64,000 bases of DNA. Origin: Bradyrhizobium sp. CCGUVB4N (lineage in GTDB: Bacteria > Pseudomonadota > Alphaproteobacteria > Rhizobiales > Xanthobacteraceae). The position numbers were made by a program, and so were the translations under genes. Positions 18,986 through 27,299 of the stretch are shown here, piece by piece; position 1 is the stretch's first letter; every line of letters begins with the position of its first letter. The notes under the pieces were generated by a model that saw only the letters and a list, made by a program, of their open reading frames with translations, was not told the origin of the DNA and did no database searches. The stretch spans positions 8,885,001 to 8,949,000 of the forward strand of contig NZ_JANADP010000001.1 in assembly GCF_024199945.1 (NCBI RefSeq), read 5' to 3'.

Positions 18986-19566
18986 CACATCTTCCCGTAT
19001 GAGGTGCCGCGCCGCGTGATGATGACGTAGCGCGCATCCTGTTTGGTTTCGTTCTCGAAGGTGACCGCGCGCATGACATCGAAGTCGAGACAATCGCCGT
19101 CACGCAGCCGCACCGCCTTGGCGTCGATATGCACGCAGACCGCGCCTTCCAGCATCAGCAGTTGCTGGGTGAAGGCGCTGCGGCCCCAGGGGCTGTAAGC
19201 CACACGCGCGCCGGCCGGGAGGTCGACGACGATGATCTCGATGCCGCTCGCCGCATCGGCCGGCGAGGCATGACGCCGCCGATAGCCGCTGTCGGGATCG
19301 CGCCATTGCGGCTGATCGGCCAGCCGCGTCAACCGCTCCGGCGGTTTCTCGGAGAGCGCGACGACGTCGCTGAGCGAGACATCGAGCGCCGCACAGAGCT
19401 TGTTGAGCAGCGCCGCCGTGGCACTGCTCTGCGCCCGCTCGACCCGCCCGATCATGGCCCGGCTGACACCGGAGCGGCTCGCGAGTTCGTTCAAGGTCAT
19501 GCCGGCCTGCGTCCTCAGAATCTTCAATCGGCGACCGATCGCCCTGTCGAGTTTTTGCTGGTCCAT
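18985..19566 (-). CDS. XRE-cupin transcriptional regulator
   Basis: A 193-residue protein with an N-terminal HTH (about residues 15-60: TLNELASRSGVSRAMIGRVE) and a C-terminal cupin barrel (about 105-190). This two-domain class usually binds a small metabolite in the cupin and controls adjacent genes. The start at 19566 has CGGAAGACC upstream; the open frame reaches 19713 without support. It is the first gene of a three-gene coupled operon with two GNAT acetyltransferases, which suggests the regulator senses their substrate (inference). Confidence 0.9.
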   Translation of the reverse strand: MDQQKLDRAIGRRLKILRTQAGMTLNELASRSGVSRAMIGRVERAQSSATAALLNKLCAALDVSLSDVVALSEKPPERLTRLADQPQWRDPDSGYRRRHASPADAASGIEIIVVDLPAGARVAYSPWGRSAFTQQLLMLEGAVCVHIDAKAVRLRDGDCLDFDVMRAVTFENETKQDARYVIITRRGTSYGKM

Positions 19567-19721
19567 GGTCTTCCGATCCGAACATCGCCCGGCGCATGGA
19601 CCGCATCCACCGGACCTTGGGAGCTTAGGCCGGAGGCGCGGTGCGTGCCGGGACCGAGGGGCTAATATATTGGAATCTTTGCGCGGCGCCGCGCTCTTCG
19701 CGCCAAGTTCCACGGAAATCC

Positions 19722-22700
19722 CTAGACGAGAAAATCCGACGCCGCGCCGTGGACCTGCGGGATTAGGGACCCAGGCGCGAGGTGAAGCGTCATCGCATGA
19801 TGATCCGCATCGGTCAGCGTCAGAATATTGGTCTGAGTGTCAAAGACCACGTTGACCTGGGCGTCGAAACCATCCAGCACCAGCGTTGTGGCTGGCGAAT
19901 AGTTCGTGATGACTCCAGACGTTTGCTTGGCACCGGGTCCGAAGACAAACGAATCCGTGCCGGTCAGAACGACGTTGTTGCTCAGATTGCCCGCGACCGC
20001 CAACGTCCCGTTATTGACGAAGACAGTTCCAGTCCCGCTCAAATTATCGACTTTGAGCACGGCACTGTCCAGGACCGTGCCGTTGTTGACAAGGTTGCCC
20101 GAGACGTCCACCTCGCTGCCGGCGCGTACATCGACGAGACCGCCCCCATTTGTCAGGCCATTCCTGAAGTCGATCGTGCCGCCCTGATCGGCAGCGATCG
20201 TTGCAAATCCGTTGACAACGGCATCGTCGAAATTGAGCGATGCGTGCGTGGCTTCGATCAGGCCGTTATTGGCGACAGAATTGCCGGTGTTCACCTCAAG
20301 CGGTTGAGACCCGCTCGCTTCAAGCGTGCCGGCGAAGCCGATAATCAAAGTGAGGCTGTGGTCTCCGTTGCCGATCGTGCCGGCGCCGTCGATCGTGCCG
20401 CCTTCAAGGTCGAGCGTATGATGCGCACCGCCGTTCAGGATCAGGGAGCCCGGATCGAGCTTGATCTCGCCGTTGCCGATGACGACGACGTCGCCGGTCA
20501 AGACGGTTTTGGTGGCATCGGAGAGCTCGATCTTGCCGTCGTTGTTCAGCAAGCCGCTGACATTCAGAACGCTTCCGGCATTGTCGTCGAACACGGTGCC
20601 GGCCTTGAGTGTCACGTTGTTGAAGCTGTTGGTGCTGCCTGCAACGGATTCGATGAGTCCCCCGGATGTCGCGCTCAGCGAGATCCCGTCGAGATGCGTA
20701 TTGTCGAAGGTGATGGCACCGCCATTGGCGACGATCACGCCGAGGGAGCCGCCGAAGATGATATCGTTCGCGAAGGCGAGCGTCGCCTGGGTTTCGTTCA
20801 GCGAGCCGAGATCGCTGATCAGGCTGTTGCTGATGACACCGGTGCTGCCGGTCTCATGCAAATTCCCGGTCACGCCGATACTGATCGTTGCCCCATCGAT
20901 CGATGTGAAGCCCGTCGATCCCGTGACAATCAGAACACCGCCGGAGGCGGTGTCACTCACGTCAGTGACCGTGATCGCGACGTTCTTTGTGGTGATTTTC
21001 TCGCCGTCGCTGACCGCTACAATGACGTCATAGACGTTGTCGTGGTTTGCGTCTTTCGGCGCTTCGAAGTCGGGCGCAGACTTGAACGTCACATCGCCCG
21101 TCGCCGACACGTTGAACAGAGCCGCGTCGGTGCCGGACAGCGAATAGGTCAGCGTCGGGCTGTCCACGTCGGTCGCCGCGATGTGGCAGGCGACGCCGGT
21201 GCCATTCTCCGCGAAGCTTGCCGTCGGGCCCGAGCCGATCACGGGCGCATCATCGATACCCGTCAGCGTCACGGTGATGGTCTGCGTCGCGGAACCGCCG
21301 TGGCCGTCGTCGAGGGTCAAGGTGAAGGTGTCGGTATGGGTCTGTCCGGCCGCGAGCGGAGCGATGTTGGCGTGAGAGACATCATAGCTCCACGTCACCT
21401 TGCCGTCGGCATCGTTGACGATAGCCGTGAGTATGCCGAGATTGCCGTTTTGCGATGCCACCGAGACCGTCTGGATGTCGGTCTTGTCGGCGTCCGAAAA
21501 GAACACCGCCCCCGATGTCGAAACATGGGCAGCGCCATTGTCCGTCAGCTTCGCTCCGGTGACGGACGGCGTTGCAATATCTTTCACAAAGATGTCGGAC
21601 GTGCCGTTGGTATCGCCCGGCACCAGGTTGCTGCCTGAAGACTCGAATACCAGCTTGGTGCCGTCAGCCGAGAAGCCGGGAAGCTGGCTGTAGCCATTTG
21701 CCTGCGCCCCACTCGCGTTGGTCGAGATAACGGTGACGGCCCCAGTGATCAGGTCCTTCACATAGACCTCGTCGCCATAATAGCCGACACCCGGCACGAG
21801 ATTTTGGGCCGCAGAATAAAATGCAATCTTGGTGCCATCAGGCGAGAATACGGGCTTCTGCGCTTCGCCGTTGTTCTGAGGGGCTCCGCCGGCATCGGCC
21901 GATACCAGCGTGACCACGCCCGTGGTCAAATCCTTAACGACAATATTGCCGATTCCGATGTTGGAGCTACCCGGCACAAGATTATCGGCAAAGGTATAGA
22001 ACGCCACCTTGGTGCCATCGGGCGAGAACACCGGGTCGTAGCTACCGCCATTCCCACGAACGCCGCTGGCGCTGTCCGACACCAGTGTGGTGGCCCCGGT
22101 CGCAAGATCCTTGATGTAGATATCGTTGCCCTGGCCGAATCCCGTGGTGGACCCGAACACGATTTTGGTGCCGTCGGGCGAGAACGAGGGGGCGTATGTA
22201 TAGCCATTCTGATCCCCACCATTGGTGCCGTCTCCCCCGTTGTACGGGCTGGGCCCCACAAGCGTTGTCGCGCCAGTGGTCAGGTCCTTCACGAAGATGT
22301 CGCGCATGTGGTCGGTATCGCCCGGCACGAGATTGTCGGCGTCGGAATAGAACGCAACCTTGGTGCCGTCAGGCGAGAATACCGGGTTGGTGCTCTGGAA
22401 GCCGTCCGCCTGTGCCCCGACGGCACTGGTCGACACACGCGTAATGGCGCCGGTGGTCAGGTCCTTCACGAAGACGTCCCAAGCCTGATTGGTATCGCCC
22501 GGGGCCAAATTGTCGGAAGCAGATGAGAACGCCAGCTTGGTACCATCGGGGGAAAAAACCGGCTGATAGCTCCAGCTATCCCCCTGCACCCCGCTCGCAT
22601 TGATCGACACGAGCGTGATCGCACCGGTCGTCAGGTCCTTCACGAAGATGTCGGGCACGCCGTTGGTATCGCCGGGCAGCAGATTGTCGGCATAGGATTC

Positions 22701-22844
22701 GAATACCACTTTCGTGCCGTCGGGCGACAACACGGGCTGGTGACTTTGGTCATCAGCCTGTGCCCCGGTTGCGCCGGTCGATACTCGCGTGACGGAACCG
22801 TCGCTACCACTGTCAGCGGTGAAAACAGGTGCTGAGTTTGTCAT
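19722..22844 (-). CDS. Large secreted repeat protein: seven-bladed propeller, VCBS, cadherin-like and adhesin-type repeats
   Basis: A 1040-residue protein. Residues about 30-400 hold seven copies of a propeller blade, each with the core PVFSPDGTKVAFYS, an acidic NLVPGDTNG loop and DIFVKDLTTGA, like TolB/WD40-type PD40 repeats. Then a VCBS-type domain (FTLTLDDGHGGSATQTITVT) and a cadherin-like domain (ATDVDSPTLTYSLSG, SAPDFEAPKD) follow. The last ~400 residues are Gly/Asn/Asp-rich beta repeats as in large adhesins. There is no classical signal peptide, so type I secretion by a C-terminal signal is inferred; no RTX nonapeptides or transporter genes are seen. The start at 22844 is set by GGAGG five bases upstream. 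Confidence 0.8.
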   Translation of the reverse strand: MTNSAPVFTADSGSDGSVTRVSTGATGAQADDQSHQPVLSPDGTKVVFESYADNLLPGDTNGVPDIFVKDLTTGAITLVSINASGVQGDSWSYQPVFSPDGTKLAFSSASDNLAPGDTNQAWDVFVKDLTTGAITRVSTSAVGAQADGFQSTNPVFSPDGTKVAFYSDADNLVPGDTDHMRDIFVKDLTTGATTLVGPSPYNGGDGTNGGDQNGYTYAPSFSPDGTKIVFGSTTGFGQGNDIYIKDLATGATTLVSDSASGVRGNGGSYDPVFSPDGTKVAFYTFADNLVPGSSNIGIGNIVVKDLTTGVVTLVSADAGGAPQNNGEAQKPVFSPDGTKIAFYSAAQNLVPGVGYYGDEVYVKDLITGAVTVISTNASGAQANGYSQLPGFSADGTKLVFESSGSNLVPGDTNGTSDIFVKDIATPSVTGAKLTDNGAAHVSTSGAVFFSDADKTDIQTVSVASQNGNLGILTAIVNDADGKVTWSYDVSHANIAPLAAGQTHTDTFTLTLDDGHGGSATQTITVTLTGIDDAPVIGSGPTASFAENGTGVACHIAATDVDSPTLTYSLSGTDAALFNVSATGDVTFKSAPDFEAPKDANHDNVYDVIVAVSDGEKITTKNVAITVTDVSDTASGGVLIVTGSTGFTSIDGATISIGVTGNLHETGSTGVISNSLISDLGSLNETQATLAFANDIIFGGSLGVIVANGGAITFDNTHLDGISLSATSGGLIESVAGSTNSFNNVTLKAGTVFDDNAGSVLNVSGLLNNDGKIELSDATKTVLTGDVVVIGNGEIKLDPGSLILNGGAHHTLDLEGGTIDGAGTIGNGDHSLTLIIGFAGTLEASGSQPLEVNTGNSVANNGLIEATHASLNFDDAVVNGFATIAADQGGTIDFRNGLTNGGGLVDVRAGSEVDVSGNLVNNGTVLDSAVLKVDNLSGTGTVFVNNGTLAVAGNLSNNVVLTGTDSFVFGPGAKQTSGVITNYSPATTLVLDGFDAQVNVVFDTQTNILTLTDADHHAMTLHLAPGSLIPQVHGAASDFLV
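21570..22790 (-). repeat. Seven tandem propeller-blade repeats inside the large secreted protein gene
   Basis: The unit is about 165-190 bp and is conserved at the DNA level, for example GTGCCATCGGGCGAGAA (variants GTGCCGTCAGGCGAGAA) and CAGGTCCTTCACGAAGAT recurring once per blade. This region invites misassembly and slippage. Confidence 0.85.
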
Positions 22845-22920
22845 CCATGCCTCCGTTTGCCCGGCAACAGGCCGGACCCGAATGTCTTGTGAGATGATCA
22901 GAGGCAAAAACGCGGCGCCA

Positions 22921-23084
22921 ATGAGTCCCTGCTGACCAAGGCAAGTTTAGTGCCCCTGGATGACGAGCGCTTGATGCCGCTCGGTGCGCTATGGCGCCCG
23001 GGCTGCGGACACTGGACGCAACAGGAGCGGCCGGCCGAGGTGAACGCGGCGCTCTTGGAGTTCTTGCGGAGCCTGCCGAACTGA
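22921..23084 (+). pseudogene. C-terminal remnant of an alpha/beta hydrolase
   Basis: The frame ending at the TGA 23082-23084 translates to a typical tail of an epoxide-hydrolase-like alpha/beta hydrolase: WRPGCGHWTQQERPAEVNA, then LLEFLRSLPN, including the catalytic-type His in GCGHW. There is no start codon, nucleophile region or ribosome binding site upstream, and the left edge runs into the start region of the large repeat protein. It is read as the leftover of a gene cut off by rearrangement. Confidence 0.7.
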
Positions 23085-23093
23085 GGACGGCCG

Positions 23094-23525
23094 CTACCCC
23101 AGCTTGTCGATACGCTTCTGGTGGCGGCCGCCTTCGAATGCCGTGTTGAGGAACGCTTCGACGCATTCCTTTGCGACCACATCGCCGGTCGTGCGTCCGC
23201 CCAGCGCCAGAACGTTCGCATCATTATGCTGGCGGCACAGCCGGGCACCCGTGACATCGTGCACCAGCGCGCAACGGATGTGCGCATGGCGGTTGGCGGC
23301 GATCGAAATGCCGATCCCCGATCCGCAGATGAGAATGCCGCGCGCGGCCTTGCCGTCCCTGATGGCGTCGGCCAGCTTGTTGCCGAAATCCGGATAGTCG
23401 ACGGACTCAGCACTGTTCGTGCCGAGATCGAGCCAGTTCAGATCGGGCAAAGCGACTTTCAGCGCTTCCTTGAGAGCAAAGCCCCCGTGATCACAGGCAA
23501 TGGCGACGGTATCGAGCATGTCCAT
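23094..23525 (-). CDS. rpiB: Ribose 5-phosphate isomerase B
   Basis: Converts ribose 5-phosphate and ribulose 5-phosphate in the cytoplasm. The 143-residue protein has the family's ACDHGGFALKEAL opening (Asp and His at the phosphate site) and the active-site loop GILICGSGIGISIAANR with the catalytic Cys. A start three codons in (ATG after GACATG) is possible. It stands alone, followed by a hydrolase remnant, and is separated from the tRNA-Gly by 31 bp. Confidence 0.94.
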   Translation of the reverse strand: MDMLDTVAIACDHGGFALKEALKVALPDLNWLDLGTNSAESVDYPDFGNKLADAIRDGKAARGILICGSGIGISIAANRHAHIRCALVHDVTGARLCRQHNDANVLALGGRTTGDVVAKECVEAFLNTAFEGGRHQKRIDKLG

Positions 23526-23556
23526 GCCCTCCGGGTGCTTTGTGCGATAAAGGGGT

Positions 23557-23630
23557 TGGAGCGGGCGAAGGGAATCGAACCCTCGTATGCAGCTTGGGAA
23601 GCTGCCGTTCTACCATTGAACTACGCCCGC
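23557..23630 (-). tRNA. tRNA-Gly (anticodon CCC)
   Basis: On the minus strand the 74-nt gene folds into a full cloverleaf: acceptor GCGGGCG/CGCCCGC, D arm GTTC...GAAC, anticodon stem GCAGC/GCTGC with loop TTCCCAA, so anticodon CCC reading GGG, and the T arm GAGGGTTCGATTCCCTT. The discriminator is T and the CCA end is encoded (23557-23559). Confidence 0.96.
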
Positions 23631-23800
23631 TTATGCGCGTGTGCTGCGCCCGTCCTGATTAGCCGAGACGGTGTCCGGCGCCAAGCGCTTTGGCGAGTCA
23701 GGCCGGACAGTTGTTAACGTCCCGGTAAGATTCCAGGTGCGCCGAATTGTGGCAGTGTTATGATCGCTGCAGGGGTTGAGACACGTGCGATCAGTGGGGC

Positions 23801-24385
23801 GTGCGCATGGTGGGGCGTGCTTACACGACATTCGACACGGCCATAGGCCGTTGCGGCATCGTCTGGAGCCATTCCGGCGTGGTGGCCGTTCAATTGCCGG
23901 AGGCGCGGGAGATCGACACCCGCCGCCGGATTTTTCAGGTCCATCCCGAGGCGCGCGAGCAGGCGGTCCCGCTCAACACCGAGCTGGCGATCGAGGGCAT
24001 CGTGACCTTGCTGCAAGGCAGCGATCCTGATTTTTCCGACGTCAGCCTGGACGCCGGCGGCGTTCCCGCCTTCAACCGGCGGGTCTATGAATATGCCTGC
24101 ACCATCCCGCGCGGCGAGACGCGCAGCTATCACGAGATCGCCAAGGCGCTGGGCGCGTCCGGCGCCGCTCATTCGGTGGCGCAGGCGATCTCCAGAAATC
24201 CCTACATGATCATCGTGCCGTGCCACCGGGTGCTGGAGGCCGGCGGCTATGCCGACCGGATCTCGCCTTACGGCGGGGTGATCTCCAAGCGACGGCTGCT
24301 GGCGCTCGAGGGCGCTCATCCGATCGCCAGCAAGACGCTGTTCGAGGTGCTGCTGCCCGTTGCCCCGCCGCGGTCACCCACCTAG
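23801..24385 (+). CDS. ogt: Methylated-DNA-[protein]-cysteine S-methyltransferase
   Basis: Suicide repair enzyme that moves the methyl group of O6-methylguanine to its own cysteine. The 194-residue sequence has the active-site PCHRV (Cys141), the helix-turn-helix SYHEIAKALGASGAAHSVAQA and the N-terminal domain. Start is either GTG 23801 or ATG 23807; neither has a strong ribosome binding site. An AraC-family gene follows, but unlike Ada the two functions are separate proteins and that regulator lacks the metal-binding Ada N-domain. Confidence 0.93.
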   Translation: MRMVGRAYTTFDTAIGRCGIVWSHSGVVAVQLPEAREIDTRRRIFQVHPEAREQAVPLNTELAIEGIVTLLQGSDPDFSDVSLDAGGVPAFNRRVYEYACTIPRGETRSYHEIAKALGASGAAHSVAQAISRNPYMIIVPCHRVLEAGGYADRISPYGGVISKRRLLALEGAHPIASKTLFEVLLPVAPPRSPT

Positions 24386-24394
24386 ATAGGTGGA

Positions 24395-25234
24395 ATGGAT
24401 GCGACCAGGCTGCTGACGTCACAATCGATGACGGTCTCCGAGTTTCGCTGCGACGCGGGACCGGGCGACAAGCCATTTGCCGAGTGCCGCACCGGTCATT
24501 CCATCGCCTATGTCCGCTCGGGCAGCTTTGGCTGCCATTGCCGCGCCGGCTTCTTCGAGCTTGTCGCAGGCTCACTGCTGGTCGGCGCGCCCGGCGACGA
24601 ATACACCTGCACGCATGAGCACGTCTGCGGCGACGTCTGCCTGTCTTTCTTCTTCAGCGAGGATCTGGTCGAGGCGCTCGGCGGGCGGCGCGAGACGTGG
24701 CAGGTCGGCGCGACGCCGCCGCTGCCCGAACTGATGGTGCTGGGCGAGCTCGCCCAGACGGCGGCAGATGGCAACAGCGACCTTGGCCTCGACGAGGTCG
24801 GCCAGATTTTTGCGAGCCGCTTTGTCGATGTGGTCTCGGGCAAGCCGCGCAAGCCGGCCTCACCGACGGCGCGCGACCGACGGCGTGCGGTCGAGGCCGC
24901 GTTGTGGATCGACGACAATTCGCATGCCGAGATCGACCTCGAGCAGGCCGCGCGCCTGGCGGATCTGAGCCCGTTCCACTTCCTGCGGCTGTTTTCCAAC
25001 GTGCTCGGCGTCACCCCGCATCAATATCTGGTGCGCTCGCGGCTGCGTCACGCCGCGCGCCTGCTCACTGACGACGACATCGCAGTGACTGACATCGCCT
25101 ACGACGTCGGATTCGGCGACCTCTCCAATTTCGTCCGCACCTTCCACCGCGCCGCCGGCATGTCGCCGACCAAGTTCCGGCAGGCCGCGCGGGGAGAACG
25201 CGAGATTTTTGGGGAACGTCTGGCCCTCAACTGA
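24395..25234 (+). CDS. AraC-family transcriptional regulator
   Basis: A 279-residue regulator. The N-terminal ~150 residues form a cupin-like sensor with several cysteines (for example CHCRAGF, EYTCTHEHVCGDVC). The C-terminal AraC DNA-binding domain has both HTH motifs (DLEQAARLADLSPFHFLRLF and VTDIAYDVGFGDLSNFVRTF). The Cys/His cluster around residues 65-85 may bind metal or sense redox (inference). A damaged copy of its C-terminal coding end lies at 25598-25672. Confidence 0.9.
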   Translation: MDATRLLTSQSMTVSEFRCDAGPGDKPFAECRTGHSIAYVRSGSFGCHCRAGFFELVAGSLLVGAPGDEYTCTHEHVCGDVCLSFFFSEDLVEALGGRRETWQVGATPPLPELMVLGELAQTAADGNSDLGLDEVGQIFASRFVDVVSGKPRKPASPTARDRRRAVEAALWIDDNSHAEIDLEQAARLADLSPFHFLRLFSNVLGVTPHQYLVRSRLRHAARLLTDDDIAVTDIAYDVGFGDLSNFVRTFHRAAGMSPTKFRQAARGEREIFGERLALN

Positions 25235-25314
25235 GGCAGGCCTTGCTAAGGCTTCGTTGACCAGAGACAGCAGAATAGATCGCCGCCTCCTGCGCGCTGC
25301 GCTAGCGTTCAATC

Positions 25315-25593
25315 ATGGAATGGGTCCTCTTCATCGGCTTGTGTGCCTTCGCCTACTACCGCGTGAGGCGTGCGCGCGAAAAGGCCGACGAATATGCCGC
25401 CGGCGGCCTGGCGCGATCACCGCTGTACTGGTCGACCGCGGCGCTTACCCTGACGCTGCTCGGCCTCTCCCTGTACATGGCTCATCTTGGGCACGAGGGA
25501 CCGATCCCATGGCCGTATTGGTCCATAGTGGTCGTCTTGTTCGTCGTCATCCTGCTGCTGCGCCGTGCCTTGAGATGGCGCTACCCGATCTAG
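25315..25593 (+). CDS. Small membrane protein, two to three helices
   Basis: A 92-residue protein with hydrophobic stretches at about residues 2-13, 37-55 and 67-83 separated by a charged loop (RVRRAREKADEYA) and ending in Arg-rich residues. I do not recognise a family. Codon usage is like its neighbours. It lies between the AraC gene and the AraC-tail remnant, so it may have entered this site later. Confidence 0.6.
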   Translation: MEWVLFIGLCAFAYYRVRRAREKADEYAAGGLARSPLYWSTAALTLTLLGLSLYMAHLGHEGPIPWPYWSIVVVLFVVILLLRRALRWRYPI

Positions 25594-25597
25594 CTTG

Positions 25598-25672
25598 ATG
25601 CGGAAATTGAAGTTCGACCGGGTGTCAGACGTGAAGCGCAAGATTCTCCAAGAGCAGCTTGCCCTCAACTGA
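25598..25672 (+). pseudogene. Remnant of an AraC regulator C-terminus
   Basis: A 24-codon open stretch ending KILQEQLALN-stop. It aligns with the last residues of the AraC regulator upstream, which ends EIFGERLALN-stop, with KF, R and K/R positions also matching earlier. It lies just before the VOC gene. It is read as the leftover end of a duplicated or replaced regulator gene. Confidence 0.55.
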
Positions 25673-25728
25673 CTAGGGTCGTCTCCGGCGCGCGCCATCA
25701 CGCGGCGCGCTTTGCAATGGAGATGACC

Positions 25729-26088
25729 ATGTACGACCATATCGGACTGCGCGTTGCCGACCTCGACGCCGCCACGCGTTTCTACACCGCGGTGCTGGCG
25801 CCGCTCGGTTACGTGCTGTGCTCGAGCGGCGACGGCTATGCCGGCTTCGGGCCGAAGGGCGAGCCGGCGCTCTGGCTGCATCTGAACAAGGGCCGCAAGG
25901 CCGACGGCGCGCATATCGCGTTTCGCGCCAAGGACCATGACGCGGTGAAGGCGTTTCACAGCCAGGGCCTGAAGAGCGGCGGCCACGACAATGGCGGCGC
26001 CGGGCCGCGCAAGGATTACAGTGCGACCTACTACGCGGCGTTCCTGATCGATCCCGACGGCAACAATGTCGAGGCGGTTTGTACCTAG
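25729..26088 (+). CDS. VOC (glyoxalase/bleomycin-resistance fold) protein
   Basis: A 119-residue vicinal-oxygen-chelate protein: opening YDHIGLRVADLDAATRFY with the first metal His, HIAFRAKDHDAV in the middle, and LIDPDGNNVEAV at the end with the usual Glu. Many such proteins are dioxygenases, lyases or binding proteins; substrate unknown. ATG 25729 is preferred because GGAG lies six bases upstream; an ATG at 25717 is in frame. Confidence 0.88.
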   Translation: MYDHIGLRVADLDAATRFYTAVLAPLGYVLCSSGDGYAGFGPKGEPALWLHLNKGRKADGAHIAFRAKDHDAVKAFHSQGLKSGGHDNGGAGPRKDYSATYYAAFLIDPDGNNVEAVCT

Positions 26089-26106
26089 AGCCGCAGCGCG
26101 AGCACT

Positions 26107-26204
26107 CGTAGGGTGGGCAAAGCGATAGCGTGCCCACGCTCTGCGCGGGAGGATTTCGGTGAATGATGGTGGGCACGGCGCTTTGCGCCTTTGCCCACCC
26201 TACG
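26107..26204. repeat. Family 3 palindromic repeat, copy 1 (CGTAGGGTGGGCAAAG)
   Basis: Ends CGTAGGGTGGGCAAAG and CTTTGCCCACCCTACG are perfect inverted repeats; each half also folds (GGTGGGCA...TGCCCAC). A second copy is at 36648-36738. It lies between the VOC and SRPBCC genes. Confidence 0.85.
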
Positions 26205-26227
26205 GGACTTCATTTGAGGAAACGGTT

Positions 26228-26629
26228 ATGGCCTCCATCTACAACGACATCCCACTCCCCGCGCCGGCCAACGACGTCTGGGACGCGGTGCGCGATTTCG
26301 GCGCGCTGCATCAGCGGCTGGTGCCGGGCTTCGTCACTGCTTGCCAGCTCGACGGCGATGCGCGCATCGTTACGTTCGCGAACGGCTCGGTGGCGCGCGA
26401 GGTGCTGGTCGATTGCGACGATGCGCGGCAGCGGCTGGTCTACGCGATCGACAACGAGCGGCTGAAGCACTACAGCGCCTCGGTGCAGGTGATCGCCGCG
26501 GGCGAGGCAAGGTGCCGGCTGGTCTGGATCATCGACATGCTGCCGAACGAGCTTGCTGCCTATGTGCAGGAGCAGACGAAGGCGGCCGTGACCGCGATGC
26601 ACACGGCCTTTCCGGGTATGGCTGCGTGA
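26228..26629 (+). CDS. SRPBCC-family (START-like) ligand-binding protein
   Basis: A 133-residue polyketide-cyclase/START-like fold: IPLPAPANDVWDAVRDFGAL at the start, central strands with ARIVTFANGSVAREVLVD, and the long C-terminal helix. Such domains bind hydrophobic ligands. The ATG at 26228 has GAGGAAACGGTT upstream; the earlier open frame lies in the palindromic repeat. Confidence 0.85.
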   Translation: MASIYNDIPLPAPANDVWDAVRDFGALHQRLVPGFVTACQLDGDARIVTFANGSVAREVLVDCDDARQRLVYAIDNERLKHYSASVQVIAAGEARCRLVWIIDMLPNELAAYVQEQTKAAVTAMHTAFPGMAA

Positions 26630-26729
26630 TCTTTCTCACAGAACGCCACCCTGCGCCGCCGTAACCATGGCCGCGTGCGTCCGGTTGGCCTCGCTCTCCC
26701 GGCGACGCCACGCACGCGAGGAGCATGCC

Positions 26730-27209
26730 ATGAGAGGTGCGGACAAGGTGATCTGCCAGGCAGCCGCCGTGCTGCTGCTGTTTTCGGTCGCGAGCTCGCC
26801 GGCGAAGGCGCAGTTCCTGGGCGGCGGCGGAGGTGCCGGCGGCGAGGACATGATGACCCAGATGGCGCCGATGCTGGAGATGATGAAGGCGAAGATGGGC
26901 AAGCGCCGCTTCGCCATGCTGATGCAGACCATGGGCCCGATGATGAGCCGCATGATGGAGAATGGCGGTGGCGGCATGGGAGGCCTCGCCGGCGGCAATT
27001 TCGGCGGCGGCTACGGCGCGCCCAATTACGGCGGCTACACGCCGATGGGCGGCGGCACCATGCCGATGGGAATTGGCGGCATGGGCGGCGGCGATATCAT
27101 GGGCATGCTCGGCGGCGCCGGCGGCGGCGACATGATGGCGATGATCCCGCAATTGATGCGGCTCGCCAATGTCGGCGGCGGAGGCCATCGCCGCCACAGG
27201 CATCGCTAG
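26730..27209 (+). CDS. Exported Gly/Met-rich protein with His/Arg tail
   Basis: A 159-residue protein with a signal peptide (LLLFSVASSPAKAQ). The mature part is dominated by Gly (GGGG runs) and Met: MMTQMAPMLEMMKAKMG, LMQTMGPMMSRMMENG, GGGTMPMG, DIMGML, DMMAMIP, and ends GGGGHRRHRHR. I recognise no family. Dense Met clusters and a His tail suggest periplasmic copper/silver binding (inference). The start has GAGGAGCATGCC upstream. Downstream is a family 4 repeat. Confidence 0.75.
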   Translation: MRGADKVICQAAAVLLLFSVASSPAKAQFLGGGGGAGGEDMMTQMAPMLEMMKAKMGKRRFAMLMQTMGPMMSRMMENGGGGMGGLAGGNFGGGYGAPNYGGYTPMGGGTMPMGIGGMGGGDIMGMLGGAGGGDMMAMIPQLMRLANVGGGGHRRHRHR

Positions 27210-27250
27210 CTCGCGCCGGCATATCGCCGCCGCGCTTCAGCTTCTTGTTT

Positions 27251-27299
27251 GCGGATGATCTTGTCGGAAAACCGGTTCCCACTTTTCCGGATCATCCGC
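27251..27299. repeat. Family 4 palindromic repeat, copy 3
   Basis: GCGGATGATC...GATCATCCGC with TTGTCGGAAAACCGG and CTTTTCCGG inside. It lies between the convergent Gly/Met-rich protein and MATE genes, its right end touching the MATE stop codon. Confidence 0.8.

Noticed and set aside
18009..19103. Apparent 364-codon acetyltransferase fusion
   Set aside because: Only the last 155 residues are GNAT-like; the rest is the wrong frame of the neighbouring acetyltransferase gene.
21570..22790. Direct repeats suggestive of a CRISPR array
   Set aside because: Units of 165-190 bp stay in one reading frame and encode propeller blades; no short spacer-repeat pattern and no cas genes.
24395..25234. AraC regulator next to ogt as an Ada-type adaptive response system
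   Set aside because: It lacks the Ada metal-binding N-terminal domain and the two genes carry separate starts; adjacency alone does not support it.
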